Numbered from the stretch's first letter, positions 8,371 through 18,009 are shown. The stretch is 57,344 nt of DNA from Pseudomonadota bacterium (GCA_027365475.1 DAHXNI010000054.1:1-57344), one strand, 5' to 3'. The notes: a model not told the origin generated them from the letters alone. Numbers and translations are program-made.

Positions 8371-9384
8371 ATGTCCGCCGCCACCCACCTCCTTGGAAAC
8401 ATCTGGTATGGCCTGATTGGGATCATCCTCGCACTCTACGTCGTTCTGGACGGATTCACGCTGGGTGTGGGCATGCTGTCCCTCTTCTCCCCGACCGATG
8501 CGCGCCGCAGTGTGCTGATGGGAACCTTGGGAAGCGTATGGGATGCGAACGAGACCTGGCTCGTCCTGCTCGGGGGCGCATTGTTTGGGGCCTTCCCGGC
8601 CGCATACGCCCTTCTGCTCCACGCGCTCTATATCCCCATTGCACTCATGCTGTTCGGCCTGGTTCTCAGAGCTTCCTCCTTCGAGTTCCGTGAGCATGCG
8701 CGGAACAAGCGCCTCTGGAACCTGCTCTTTGCACTCGCGAGCTTCACGGTTGCGCTTGCCCAGGGCCTCGCGTTAGGTACGGTACTCCAGGGCATCCCCG
8801 CCCACCATGATCACTTTACGGGATCGATTTTAGGCTGGATCGCCCCCTTCCCGATCGTGGTCGCTGCCGGGGTCACCGCAGGCTATGCCCTACTTGGATC
8901 CACCTATCTTGTTCTCCGCACCGATGGGATCATCCAGGAACGGGCCCGCCGGGCGAGTTTTGGTCTCGCTCTCATGACTTTCCTCGCAGCTGCGACTGTC
9001 ACCATCTGGACGCCGTTCCTGTACCCTGCGGTTGCGGGAAAATGGTTTGGAGTCCCCACGCTCTACCTGATCGCACCGCTGCCGCTCCTCGCCGTCGGCG
9101 CCTTCTGGATCCTGGTGCGTGCACTCAGGCAGCATCGGGAAGTCACCCCTTTTGTCGCGACCGTGACGATTTTTCTGGCCTCGTTCGCCGGATTGGCCGT
9201 GAGCCTCCACCCCGATATCGTGCCGCCCACGCTCACGGTTTCAGAAGCCGCCGCGTCTCCCCTGACTCTGGTCTTCATGCTCGCCGGGATCGGGCTCCTC
9301 CTTCCGATCATGATGGTCTATAACGGCTATCAGTATCTGGTCTTTCGTGGCAAGGTCACGACTGGCAGTGGCTATCCCCACTGA
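8371..9384 (+). CDS. cydB: Cytochrome bd-type quinol oxidase subunit II
   Basis: The 337-residue partner of subunit I has about eight to nine hydrophobic helices and no haem ligands. Family blocks are visible: YVVLDGFTLGVGML near residues 23-36, and GSVWDANETWLVLLGGALF near 54-72. The C-terminal YNGYQYLVFRG motif is typical of CydB and CioB. It follows cydA by 6 bases and is certainly cotranscribed. I see no cydX-like small ORF and no cydCD nearby. Confidence 0.96.
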   Translation: MSAATHLLGNIWYGLIGIILALYVVLDGFTLGVGMLSLFSPTDARRSVLMGTLGSVWDANETWLVLLGGALFGAFPAAYALLLHALYIPIALMLFGLVLRASSFEFREHARNKRLWNLLFALASFTVALAQGLALGTVLQGIPAHHDHFTGSILGWIAPFPIVVAAGVTAGYALLGSTYLVLRTDGIIQERARRASFGLALMTFLAAATVTIWTPFLYPAVAGKWFGVPTLYLIAPLPLLAVGAFWILVRALRQHREVTPFVATVTIFLASFAGLAVSLHPDIVPPTLTVSEAAASPLTLVFMLAGIGLLLPIMMVYNGYQYLVFRGKVTTGSGYPH

Positions 9385-9457
9385 CCGGGGTCAGCCGTCC
9401 ACGAGCGGGATCGGGGAGATGCTGGGTCCGGTATGCACAGGTTATCCGCCCCTGTGC
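9381..9457. terminator. Possible bidirectional terminator hairpins between cydB and the RND gene
   Basis: Two inverted repeats lie between the convergent cydB and RND permease ends. CTGACC-GG-GGTCAG spans 9381-9394 over the cydB stop. GCACAGG and CCTGTGC pair across 9435-9457 over the RND stop. Neither is followed by a clear T-run, so rho-independent function is uncertain. Confidence 0.3.
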
Positions 9458-12400
9458 GGTCCCTCAGACTGGGTCAGATAGAGCGGCTCCAATCCACTGT
9501 CTGCTTCGAGCGTTCCCGTTTGGTGTACCGGGTGCAGACCACCGGCCAGATGGTCCATCGCGACATAGAAGGCTGGGGTGATATAGAGGGTCAAGGCCTG
9601 CGAAAAGATGAGTCCTCCAACCACTGCGATGCCGAGCGGGCGCCTTGCACCTCCTCCTGCACCAAAACCGATCGCAATGGGGAGCGTCCCGAGAATCGCA
9701 GCCAAGGTCGTCATCAGAATAGGGCGGAAACGGACGAGACAGGCTTCGATGATCGCATCGTGGGCATTGGCACCGGCACGCCGGCGGTCGATCGCAAAAT
9801 CCACCATGATGATGCCGTTTTTCTTGACGAGGCCGACCAGCATGATGAGACCCACGAAACTATAGATATTGAGCTGCTGGTCGAAAAGAATCAGACTCAA
9901 AAGCGCACCGACCATGGCCAAGGGAAGCGCTGTGAGAATCGTAATCGGATGGATGAAGTGCTCGTAGAGGATCGCCAGAACCATATAGATCACAAGTATC
10001 GTGACCAGGAGGAGGACCGGCAGGTCGACCAGTGACTTCTGGAACGTCTGGGCACTGCCGACAAACACCCCCGTCACACCGGCCGGCAAGTCCTTTGTGG
10101 CGAGCGCTGTGACCCGACGGGTCGCCGCTCCGAGCGAGACGCCGGGCGCCAAATTGAAGGAAAAGGAGACCGCAGGGAGTTGCTCGTAGTGATCCACCTC
10201 AAGCGGGCCGACACCTGGTGTGATCCGGGCCACCGCAGGCAGGGGGACCAATGACCCGTTGGCGCCGGGAACGTCCAGTGCGTCGAGTGCCGAGAGGTTG
10301 CGCTGGTAAGGCGGCGCCAGCTCCGCAATGACCGGATATTCATTCGAGGCGCCATAGATCATGCTGATCTGGTTTCCTCCAAAAGCATCATCCAGGGTCT
10401 GCTGGATGGCATTGGCGGTGACACCCAGCAGCGAGGCGCGCTGGCGCAGGATATGGACATTGATCTCAGGATTGTTGAGCTCGAGGCTCGTGCTCACGCT
10501 CTGGATCCCCGCCACCTTGCGCAACTCCGGAAGGAAGCGCGTGGCCGCCTGATCGAGTTGGCGCACACTGAGCCCCTGGAGGACATAATCGTAGGATCCA
10601 TGTCCGCCAAGCGAACCGATACTGATGGCCGGTGGAATCCGGAAAAATACTTGCAGCCTCTTGATCGGGCGGACGGCGCGGCGAAGCTCCTGAATCACCT
10701 GGTTGGCACTCACGCTGCGATGGCTTTTCAGCATGAAGAAAATGCGACCGACATTGCCGCCGCTCGATCCGCCCTGCCCCTGACCCACACTCGAAATGAT
10801 CCTGGCCACGTAGGGATTGGCACGGATGATCCTGACCGCACGGGTCTGGAGTGTCCGAAGCTCCTTGAAGGTGATCCCCTCGGGAGCCCGGGTGGCTGCA
10901 ATGACGAGCCCTGTATCCTCATCCGGAATGAATCCCTTGGGAACCACTGCGAAAAAATAAAACGTGAGACCCAGCATGATTGCGGCCAAAGCCAGCATCG
11001 TGCGCCAGTGATCGACGGACCAGGTAAGTGTCCGGCCATATCCGCTCCGGACCCGTTCGAAACAGGATTCGAAAAAACGCTGAAATGCATTGGTCTTCGT
11101 GCTTTCCTTGAGAAAACGGCTGCAGAGCATCGGCGTCAACGTGAGCGACACCACACCCGAAAGCAGGATGGCGATGGCCACGGTGATGGCGAACTCACGA
11201 AACAGCCGCCCGAGAATACCGCCCATGAGGAGTATCGGAAGAAACACAGCCGCCAAAGAAAGGGTCATTGACACAACGGTGAAACCGATCTCCTGGGTTC
11301 CCAAGAGGGCGGCACGGAACACCGGTTCACCCATCTCGCGGTGCCGAACGATATTCTCGAGCACCACGATGGCATCATCGACCACGAAACCTACTGCGAG
11401 CGTGAGCCCCATGAGGGACAGGTTGTCGAGCCCGAATCCCGCGAGTTTCATGAACGCAAAGGTTCCGATGATCGACGTGGGCAGAGCCAGGGCAGAAATC
11501 AGGGTAGCGCGAATATTGCGCAGGAACAGAAAGATCACAAGAGTCACGAAAACGATGGACAAAAGCAGTGTCAGCTTGACATCTCTGATGGAACTCTGGA
11601 CAAACTGGGCGTGATCATGGAACACCTGCAGACTCGCATCACCCGGAGCATCGTGGGAAAGCTTGGCAATGACCTTGTGCAACTCCTTCGAAATCGTGAC
11701 CGCATTGGAGTCTGGCTGGCGCTGGACCGCGAGCATGATGGAAGGCTCTCGCCGGCCGTGATCAACGGCCTTGTTCAGAAAATAGGTCACCTGTTTGTTG
11801 GCCTCGACGCTGTTGATCGCGCGTCCCAGACTGGATAACTTGATCGGGGCACCATTTTGGTACGCCACGACCAGCCCGTTATACGCACGGGCATCCTTGA
11901 GCTGACCTTGTGCCTGCACCATATAGGTTCGGGTCGCACCATAAAGTGTACCGGCCGGCAGGTTCGTGTTGCCGCTCTGAACCGCCTGGACCACCTGGGT
12001 GATGGCGAGATGATGGGCAGCCAGCGCATACGGATTGAGTTCGATCCGGGCGGCGTACTTCTGTCCCCCGAAAACGTTGACCTCGGAGACACCCGAAAGC
12101 ATCGAGATCTGCTCCGCCACCCGGGTTTCGGCGTAGTTGTCGAGATCAGTGAGCGGCAGGTGGCGCGCGGTCATCGTCAGGAAAATGATAGGAGATGCGG
12201 TTGGGTTGGCTTCACGCAGCGTCGGAGGTTGCGGCATCTCCGGGGGCAGGAGCCCGAGGGTTTCAGAGATGGCGGCCTGGACCAACATGGCCGCGCTGTT
12301 GATGTTCTTCGACAACCGGAACTGGAGTGTAATGGAGGTGTTGCCGGTCGTATTGACCGAACTCATCGACGTGAGCCCCGAGATGGTCGAAAACTGCCGT

Positions 12401-12609
12401 TCGAGCGGGGTGGCCACCGAAGAGGCCATGGTTTCGGGATTGGCGCCCGGCAGACTGGCATAGACGTTGATGGTTGGGAACTCAACCGGAGGCAGCTCGC
12501 TCACGGGCAGACTGAAATAGGCCACTAACCCAAAAATCAGGAGCGCTGACATGAGCACCGTCGTCATGACCGGACGGTGGATGAAAAGGGAGGCAGGATT
12601 GGTTTTCAT
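9442..12609 (-). CDS. RND-family multidrug efflux permease (MdtC/MuxC-like)
   Basis: This 1055-residue inner-membrane proton antiporter exports drugs or other small molecules through a periplasmic adaptor and an outer-membrane channel. It starts FIHRPVMTTVLMSALLIFGL, the first transmembrane helix, followed by the porter loop beginning LPVSELPPVEFPTI. Helix 4 carries the proton-relay Asp pair in GFVVDDAIVVLEN. The second half repeats the fold, with a second large periplasmic loop and a C-terminal bundle around KKNGIIMVDFA. Length is normal. Its ATG overlaps the adaptor stop by 4 bases. No TolC-like channel is encoded nearby, so it probably uses one from elsewhere. Confidence 0.95.
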   Translation of the reverse strand: MKTNPASLFIHRPVMTTVLMSALLIFGLVAYFSLPVSELPPVEFPTINVYASLPGANPETMASSVATPLERQFSTISGLTSMSSVNTTGNTSITLQFRLSKNINSAAMLVQAAISETLGLLPPEMPQPPTLREANPTASPIIFLTMTARHLPLTDLDNYAETRVAEQISMLSGVSEVNVFGGQKYAARIELNPYALAAHHLAITQVVQAVQSGNTNLPAGTLYGATRTYMVQAQGQLKDARAYNGLVVAYQNGAPIKLSSLGRAINSVEANKQVTYFLNKAVDHGRREPSIMLAVQRQPDSNAVTISKELHKVIAKLSHDAPGDASLQVFHDHAQFVQSSIRDVKLTLLLSIVFVTLVIFLFLRNIRATLISALALPTSIIGTFAFMKLAGFGLDNLSLMGLTLAVGFVVDDAIVVLENIVRHREMGEPVFRAALLGTQEIGFTVVSMTLSLAAVFLPILLMGGILGRLFREFAITVAIAILLSGVVSLTLTPMLCSRFLKESTKTNAFQRFFESCFERVRSGYGRTLTWSVDHWRTMLALAAIMLGLTFYFFAVVPKGFIPDEDTGLVIAATRAPEGITFKELRTLQTRAVRIIRANPYVARIISSVGQGQGGSSGGNVGRIFFMLKSHRSVSANQVIQELRRAVRPIKRLQVFFRIPPAISIGSLGGHGSYDYVLQGLSVRQLDQAATRFLPELRKVAGIQSVSTSLELNNPEINVHILRQRASLLGVTANAIQQTLDDAFGGNQISMIYGASNEYPVIAELAPPYQRNLSALDALDVPGANGSLVPLPAVARITPGVGPLEVDHYEQLPAVSFSFNLAPGVSLGAATRRVTALATKDLPAGVTGVFVGSAQTFQKSLVDLPVLLLVTILVIYMVLAILYEHFIHPITILTALPLAMVGALLSLILFDQQLNIYSFVGLIMLVGLVKKNGIIMVDFAIDRRRAGANAHDAIIEACLVRFRPILMTTLAAILGTLPIAIGFGAGGGARRPLGIAVVGGLIFSQALTLYITPAFYVAMDHLAGGLHPVHQTGTLEADSGLEPLYLTQSEGPHRGG

Positions 12610-13736
12610 ACGGCGGGGCCGGATTTCACCCGGCTCGTGTGCGTGCGCGGGATAACAGCCATGCCATTACGCAGCGTCTCGGGGACTTCCGTGATCACCG
12701 TGGTTCCGAGTGGCAGCTTTGAACCCAATACCGCAAACCCGCCGGCATCGCGGGTGATCACAACCGGCACGATCACGGCACGACCCTTCTCGATCTCATA
12801 GATAAAACGTCCGTTCTGACCGACTTGTACCGCTTGGTCCGGAATCACGCGCACTCCTTTCTCAACCGCAAGAATCAGCCGGACGTTGACGTATTGTCCC
12901 GGCCAGAGCCGGATCGGCCGGTTCGGAAGGCGGGCCTTGTAGAGGATTGTGCCAGTCAGGGTATTGACCGTGTTGTCGATAAAAACGAGCGGACCCGAGC
13001 CGAGCACCTGATCGTCGCCCGGGTGCAGGACATCCGCGATAATGGGATCCCGCTTCCGATAATGAAGAATCGACTCCAAATCACCCTGGGGAAGTGCGAA
13101 CTGAACCAGAATCGGTGACATCTGGTTGATCGTAACCAGGGGTGTCGTCATCGACGGGGAAACGAGATTGCCCGAACGGACCGAGAGGCTGCCGGTTAGG
13201 CCGGAGATCGGTGCGCGAATCGTAGTGTAGGAGAGATTGATCTCAGCCTGGTGCAAGGCCGCCTTGGCCTGCTCGGCTGTAGCAACGGCCGTTTCATACG
13301 CCTCCGGAGCGATATAGCCATGCGGAACGAGCTTGGCATCGCGCTTGACGATGGATTCATCGAGAACCCAGGCGGCACGCGCCGAAGCGAGTGCGGCACG
13401 ATAGGGGGCCGCATTGATCCGAAACAGGATCTGGTTCTTGCGGACCATCTGTCCTTCACGGAAATTGACTGCTTCAAGGATGCCACTGACCTGTGGCACG
13501 ACACTCACGGTATGCCGCGAGGCCACCTCTCCAGTCGCCTTGAGCTCAATCGGGACCGATGCCGTCGTAACCGGTGCGGTCGCGACGACGAGTGCCTCTG
13601 ACCGTCGGTGGAGATGACTGGCTGCCTGATTCGCCCGTATACGCCAGACCGTAACCGCGATCAGCGCCAGCACGATGAGGCTCACGATTACCCAGGCTTT
13701 GCGGGATGCGCGTGTGGAATGGACGGAGTCGGACAC
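12606..13736 (-). CDS. RND efflux periplasmic adaptor (membrane fusion protein)
   Basis: The protein of about 376 residues bridges the RND permease and an outer-membrane channel. An N-terminal anchor (WVIVSLIVLALIAVTVW) is followed by the barrel-lipoyl segment (VVPQVSGILEAVNFREGQMV) and a short helical hairpin. The second lipoyl half (LSYTTIRAPISGLTG) and a beta-barrel domain come next. I chose GTG 13736, which follows a GAG-rich ribosome-binding site; an ATG at 13799 in the same frame would add 21 unlikely residues. It is first in an operon with the permease and divergent from the two-component genes, which suggests they control it. Confidence 0.93.
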   Translation of the reverse strand: MSDSVHSTRASRKAWVIVSLIVLALIAVTVWRIRANQAASHLHRRSEALVVATAPVTTASVPIELKATGEVASRHTVSVVPQVSGILEAVNFREGQMVRKNQILFRINAAPYRAALASARAAWVLDESIVKRDAKLVPHGYIAPEAYETAVATAEQAKAALHQAEINLSYTTIRAPISGLTGSLSVRSGNLVSPSMTTPLVTINQMSPILVQFALPQGDLESILHYRKRDPIIADVLHPGDDQVLGSGPLVFIDNTVNTLTGTILYKARLPNRPIRLWPGQYVNVRLILAVEKGVRVIPDQAVQVGQNGRFIYEIEKGRAVIVPVVITRDAGGFAVLGSKLPLGTTVITEVPETLRNGMAVIPRTHTSRVKSGPAV

Positions 13737-13883
13737 GCAGGCTCTCAATGGACATCGACCATGACTATTTTCGCACTTCCCCAAGCCATCCCACGCCAAC
13801 GATACAATTTGTTACAGTTATTCGAGGCTGCACCGATCTACAATCTAGCTCGCATTCACCCATTCTGCCTGAGGTAGACGGAT

Positions 13884-14615
13884 TTGGCACGGAGCGACCA
13901 CATTCTGGTCGTCGACGACGATCAGGAAATTGGAGATCTCCTCCGGGAGTATCTTGCGCGCCAGGGCTACCGGGTGACCGCCGTTCCGGACGGCTCCTAT
14001 CTCGAAACCCTGTTCGAACCCTCGGGCACTCCACCCGATCTCGTGGTGCTCGACCTCATGCTTCCCGGAGCCGACGGGCTCGCCTGGTGCCGCTGGTTAC
14101 GCCAGCGCTCGCGGGTCCCCATTCTCATGTTGACCGCCCGCGGCGCAGATATCGACCGGATTGCCGGTCTCGAAACGGGTGCGGACGACTATTTGCCCAA
14201 GCCTTTCAACCCGGCGGAGCTCGTGGCTCGCATCAAGAGCGTGCTGCGCCGGACCCGCGCCTTCCCGGACGGTCCCGAACCCGACGACCCTCACAAACTC
14301 CGTTTCGGCTCCTGGCAGCTCCTCACCGGAAGCCGGGAGCTCATCGCACCGAACGGCGTCCGCATCGCGCTCTCCGGAGCGGAATACCGGCTTCTGCGTA
14401 TTTTCCTGAGCCGCCCCCAGACCGTTCTCAAACGCGAGATCCTGACCGAGATGCTCTGGGGCCGCAACCGAAACTCGCCGGCTGACCGCAGTCTCGATAT
14501 CCAGGTCAGCAGGCTGCGGCACCGACTGCGTGACGATGGTCGCGAACCCGCATTGATCCGCACCATACGGGGACAAGGGTACCTCTTTGCTCTGCCGGTT
14601 GAGGTCACCGACTAG
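13884..14615 (+). CDS. OmpR-family response regulator
   Basis: The 243-residue protein has a receiver domain with acidic residues Asp11 and Asp12, the phosphoacceptor Asp57 in VVLDLMLPGADG, and Lys106 in the YLPKPF loop. A winged-helix DNA-binding domain fills the C-terminal half, ending in IRTIRGQGYLF. Translation probably starts at TTG 13884, preceded by GAGGT about 9 bases away. The histidine kinase begins at the last base of its stop codon (TAGTG). Position suggests it regulates the divergent RND operon; that is inferred. Confidence 0.94.
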   Translation: MARSDHILVVDDDQEIGDLLREYLARQGYRVTAVPDGSYLETLFEPSGTPPDLVVLDLMLPGADGLAWCRWLRQRSRVPILMLTARGADIDRIAGLETGADDYLPKPFNPAELVARIKSVLRRTRAFPDGPEPDDPHKLRFGSWQLLTGSRELIAPNGVRIALSGAEYRLLRIFLSRPQTVLKREILTEMLWGRNRNSPADRSLDIQVSRLRHRLRDDGREPALIRTIRGQGYLFALPVEVTD

Positions 14616-15973
14616 TGCGTCTCCTCCCCCAATCGCTCTTTGGGCGCCTGATCCTGATCCTCTTGATTGGCCTCACCGTTGCCCAGATCGTGGCAGCAAG
14701 CCTGAGTTTCTACGAACGCGACCAGGCTCTCGTGTATTTCTCCGACCGGCAGCTGGCCGAACATGATGCCGATCTCGTGAACCTCCTCGACCACCTGCCG
14801 ATGCGGGAACGCACCCGGGTGGCGGCCATTCGCACCTCACCGAGGGTCCGCGTGCGGCTCTTCGCTCACCGCCCCCGAAAACCCACCGACGCGAGACCCC
14901 AGGATCATCGTGCGCTCCGATTCCTCGAGATCCTGAAGACTTTTCTGCCCCATCACAAGATCACGGGATATCTCCTGAGAGATCCGGTACCCCATCCGAG
15001 TCATCTCCTCCCTTTTGATTACGGTTATCGGACACGCAGCGTTTTCGATATCCGTTTGAAATCTCACGGCTGGGTTCGCTTCAACTACCTGAGACCGCTC
15101 GGAATCACCGAATGGCCCTATCCGCTGATCGCCTATCTTGGCGTCCTGGCGCTCGCCATCCTGGCGCTCGTCCTCTGGGCGGTCCGGCTGGCCACCCGCC
15201 CGCTTTCGGCTCTGGCGAATGCAGCCGAGGATCTTGGCCACAATCTCCAGCGCGAACCCATGCCCGAAACAGGCCCCATCGAAGTCCGACGGGCCGCGCG
15301 CGCATTCAACAACATGCAAGGCCGGCTCAAACAGTTCCTGGACGATCGGACCCGGCTGCTCACCGCCATATCCCATGACCTCAGAACTCCGATTACCCGC
15401 ATGCGGTTGAGGAGCGAACTTCTGGACGACCCCTCGCTCCGGGAAAAGTTTGTCCGCGATCTCGACGAGATGGCCGCCATGACCGGGGAAACTCTCGATT
15501 TTCTGAGAGGGCTCGATTCAGCCGAATCGGTCCAACCCATCGATCTCATGGCGCTTCTCGAGACGATTCAGGCTGATCTCATGGAACAGGACCAATCCGT
15601 AACCATCGAGGGTTCCCATACCCGTCCGATCCTCGGCCGCCCCTCGCTGATCCGGCGACTTTGCGAAAACCTGATCCAGAACGCGCTTCGCTACGGACAG
15701 CGCGCAGAAATCGAGATCCACTCGTCCGGCCGCGAAGTCGAAATCGTGATTCGGGATCATGGACCTGGCATTCCGATCGACCGGCTTGAGAAAGTCTTCG
15801 AACCTTATTACCGTCTGGATCCTTCGCGCAGCCGGGAGCGCGGCGGTACTGGGCTCGGTCTCAGCATCTCACGCAACATCGCCGAAATTCACGGTGGCCG
15901 CCTTTATCTGCGCAATCATCCACAAGGAGGCCTCGAGGCTGTGGTGACCCTGCCGACGAATGGCGAACGCTAG
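14615..15973 (+). CDS. Sensor histidine kinase (EnvZ-like)
   Basis: The 452-residue inner-membrane kinase has helix 1 at about residues 10-30, a periplasmic sensor of about 135 residues and helix 2 at about 168-192. A HAMP linker, a HisKA domain with phospho-His254 in ISHDLRTPITR, and a HATPase domain follow, with ENLIQNALRY, DHGPGIP and GGTGLGLSI. The GTG start overlaps the response regulator stop by one base. The sensor domain is not recognised, so the signal is unknown; the neighbouring RND pump suggests envelope stress or a toxic compound. Confidence 0.94.
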   Translation: MRLLPQSLFGRLILILLIGLTVAQIVAASLSFYERDQALVYFSDRQLAEHDADLVNLLDHLPMRERTRVAAIRTSPRVRVRLFAHRPRKPTDARPQDHRALRFLEILKTFLPHHKITGYLLRDPVPHPSHLLPFDYGYRTRSVFDIRLKSHGWVRFNYLRPLGITEWPYPLIAYLGVLALAILALVLWAVRLATRPLSALANAAEDLGHNLQREPMPETGPIEVRRAARAFNNMQGRLKQFLDDRTRLLTAISHDLRTPITRMRLRSELLDDPSLREKFVRDLDEMAAMTGETLDFLRGLDSAESVQPIDLMALLETIQADLMEQDQSVTIEGSHTRPILGRPSLIRRLCENLIQNALRYGQRAEIEIHSSGREVEIVIRDHGPGIPIDRLEKVFEPYYRLDPSRSRERGGTGLGLSISRNIAEIHGGRLYLRNHPQGGLEAVVTLPTNGER

Positions 15974-16021
15974 GTTCGGGTGCGCTCTGCTCCAGTCCAT
16001 ACACTCGACGGATAAAGGCCA

Positions 16022-16064
16022 GTCCCCCGTTCTGCACCGCAACCTACAGAAACGGTTGGGGGAC
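16022..16064. repeat. Imperfect inverted repeat between the kinase and the nucleotidyltransferase genes
   Basis: GTCCCCC at 16022-16028 pairs with GGGGGAC at 16058-16064. An inner CGTT/AACG pair extends the stem past a small bulge. It lies between two convergent genes, where a terminator is expected, but no T-run follows on either strand. Confidence 0.4.
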
Positions 16065-16080
16065 CATACGAGTGGAGCCA

Positions 16081-16998
16081 TTACCTCACCGGGTCAAAGC
16101 CGTGACCGTTGCCTTTCCTGCGGGTGCGTGATCGCTCGTATTGTGCCTGAAGTTCTGGCGCTAGACGCCAGATGTCGGCCCGCAACGCCACCTGCCTCGA
16201 TAGTGACACCGCGCCGGGGCTATGGGCACAAAGCGCATCAGCGACACGCTCTGGCAACTGACCATACTCGCCAATGCCTGCAGCAATCGTTTTTTGTTCG
16301 ACCTCGGACCAGTTCACATTTTGGGGCGCACCGGCTGACTGGATGGCCGCTGCAGCGATCAGCCAAAATATGTGGACAGTACCTTCGCTGTTCCCGAGTC
16401 CATGGATCGCGCTCATGCGTCGTGCGTATTCGCTCTGTTCCTGCTCGCGACCCCGCACGACTTGCTCCATGATTTCCTCGACGCCAAACCTGACCTTGGG
16501 CGGTATGCGCGAAGACGGGTAGAAGGCTTCGACAAGCGACAAGGCAGTCTCGACATCCTGAATGCCAGCGTGATCAGCCAGCGCCTTGATATCTGAAATA
16601 TCGTGCGAGCCTTCCAGGCCTTCAGGGCGCATCGCCATACACTTCATTGCGAACAGGTATTCTGGTGTCGGGACCTCAATACGCAAGCCGCCGGCCGGCG
16701 ATGCTTCGAAATGTTCCATGAGGCGCATGGCCTCTTTACTGGATGTGAATCCCTTGACGCCATCGTTGAGCCAATCGGCCGGCCAACCCTCTTCGGCAGC
16801 CACTTCCGCTGCCGCGAGCCTCAAGAAATCCGGCGCACTATGCACCACCGCATCGACATCACGGGTTGCGTGCCGAATATCGAATGCCAGTGCCAATGCG
16901 GCACCGCCATAAATCGACAGGTCGACGACGATGCCCGCTTTTAAGGCTCTGGCATCCAGTTTGCGCAACCCGCGGATGATATCGTCTTTCTTGAGCAT
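16081..16998 (-). CDS. Nucleotidyltransferase-fold protein (DUF6036/AbiEii-like), putative toxin-type partner
   Basis: The 305-residue protein carries a minimal nucleotidyltransferase core: IYGGAALALAF at 29-39, then RDVDAVV at 46-52, whose Asp47 and Asp49 are the expected metal ligands. A conserved block PTPEYLFAMKCMAMR follows, as in proteins annotated as nucleotidyltransferase AbiEii or DUF6036 family. The C-terminal 100 residues are not recognised. ATG 16998 is preferred because AGAGG lies 9 bases upstream; ATG 17007 is also possible. The small gene upstream ends 31 bases before it, so the two form an operon. By analogy the enzyme may be the toxin half of a toxin-antitoxin pair; no activity can be read from sequence. 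Confidence 0.7.
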   Translation of the reverse strand: MLKKDDIIRGLRKLDARALKAGIVVDLSIYGGAALALAFDIRHATRDVDAVVHSAPDFLRLAAAEVAAEEGWPADWLNDGVKGFTSSKEAMRLMEHFEASPAGGLRIEVPTPEYLFAMKCMAMRPEGLEGSHDISDIKALADHAGIQDVETALSLVEAFYPSSRIPPKVRFGVEEIMEQVVRGREQEQSEYARRMSAIHGLGNSEGTVHIFWLIAAAAIQSAGAPQNVNWSEVEQKTIAAGIGEYGQLPERVADALCAHSPGAVSLSRQVALRADIWRLAPELQAQYERSRTRRKGNGHGFDPVR

Positions 16999-17029
16999 GC
17001 CATGCATCCTCTGGCCACTGCTGTCGCCG

Positions 17030-17485
17030 TTACGGGTTGATCCCACCTGAATCCCTGCGGGGTCGGTACAGGGGATCGGCCCCGACAAAAATCATCCGGC
17101 GCCGAAAAGCCGTCGGACTCTCCACGAGAAGAGTAGCTTTCAGCGATTCAAGACCACAGGGGAAAAAGGGTCGTTTTAGAAAGCGGGCTTGGTGGCCAGT
17201 CCATTTGGGCGGAGTCAGATGATTCCGAAATGCCAAGTGTTCGGCAACGGCTGCAAGGTAGGCATCGGTCCGGGCGTCCAAGCTCAGGGGCGGCTCCCCG
17301 GAGAGCATGGCGATTTGTTCGCTCGGATCGTGTTTCATGTAGAACTCATCCAGAAATTCACGGAGAAAACTGTCAATGCCACCCTGTTCGCGAGCCCAGA
17401 GCGCCACTTCCCGAAGTGAGTTCGGGCGCCTTTGGGCAGCAGGGAAAACCGCAGTCGAAGTCGCGTTCATGTGAATCTTCAGCAT
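17030..17485 (-). CDS. Unrecognised 151-residue partner of the nucleotidyltransferase
   Basis: The family is not certain. The N-terminal half (NSLREVALWAREQGGIDSFLREFLDEFY) is mainly helical and acidic. A conserved-looking segment PPLSLDARTDAYLAAVAEHLA follows, then a basic C-terminus (FRRRMIFVGADPLYRPRR). It sits directly upstream of the nucleotidyltransferase gene on the same strand, which is the usual place for an antitoxin or specificity partner. The start at ATG 17485 has GAGGTG 12 bases upstream, a little far. ATG 17470 is an alternative. Confidence 0.6.
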   Translation of the reverse strand: MLKIHMNATSTAVFPAAQRRPNSLREVALWAREQGGIDSFLREFLDEFYMKHDPSEQIAMLSGEPPLSLDARTDAYLAAVAEHLAFRNHLTPPKWTGHQARFLKRPFFPCGLESLKATLLVESPTAFRRRMIFVGADPLYRPRRDSGGINP

Positions 17486-17619
17486 GTCCGAATCTGCACC
17501 TCAGATGATTATAGGTGAAACACGATGCACAGCAGTACAATGGACCCGTCCGGCATCCAGCACCGGGAGATTCCCGTTCCCCGAAGACCCGCCCTTCCTC
17601 TTGCTTCATCCGGATTCCA

Positions 17620-18009
17620 ATGATGCACCCTCTCGACTTCCTGCTCGCGAGCCATGTCCTACTGGCCACCCTGAGCGTGAGCCTCTTGATTTACCGCGGT
17701 AGCCGGCATTTTGCCCGAAATCCCGTCCCCGATCAGCATTGGCTCCGGATCACCCCGCACATCGTCGACACACTGCTCCTCGTGACCGGCATCACTCTCG
17801 CCTGGACACTCGGACTGGATCCTTTGGTTGTGACCTGGCTCGGCGTGAAGCTCCTCCTCATCGTGGCTTATATTGCGGTCGGTCTTTTGGCTTTCCGGAT
17901 CCCGGGCTCCCGCAGGTTCCGTCTCTGTATCTTCATCCTCGCGCTCCTCATCTTCGCCGATATCGTAGCCATCGCCATCACCCACTCCCCTTGGGGCTTT
18001 TGGGCGTAG
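17620..18009 (+). CDS. SirB family membrane protein
   Basis: The 129-residue protein has four hydrophobic segments and begins MMHPLDFLLASHVLLATLSV. Further blocks HIVDTLLLVTGITLAW and LLIVAYIAVGLLAFR match the SirB2 family, whose members are about 130 residues. The biochemical role is not known; E. coli SirB2 was named from a Salmonella invasion regulator screen. The frame is open further upstream, but the family begins at this ATG. The 3' end overlaps the 3' end of murU on the opposite strand by 32 bases. Confidence 0.85.
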   Translation: MMHPLDFLLASHVLLATLSVSLLIYRGSRHFARNPVPDQHWLRITPHIVDTLLLVTGITLAWTLGLDPLVVTWLGVKLLLIVAYIAVGLLAFRIPGSRRFRLCIFILALLIFADIVAIAITHSPWGFWA

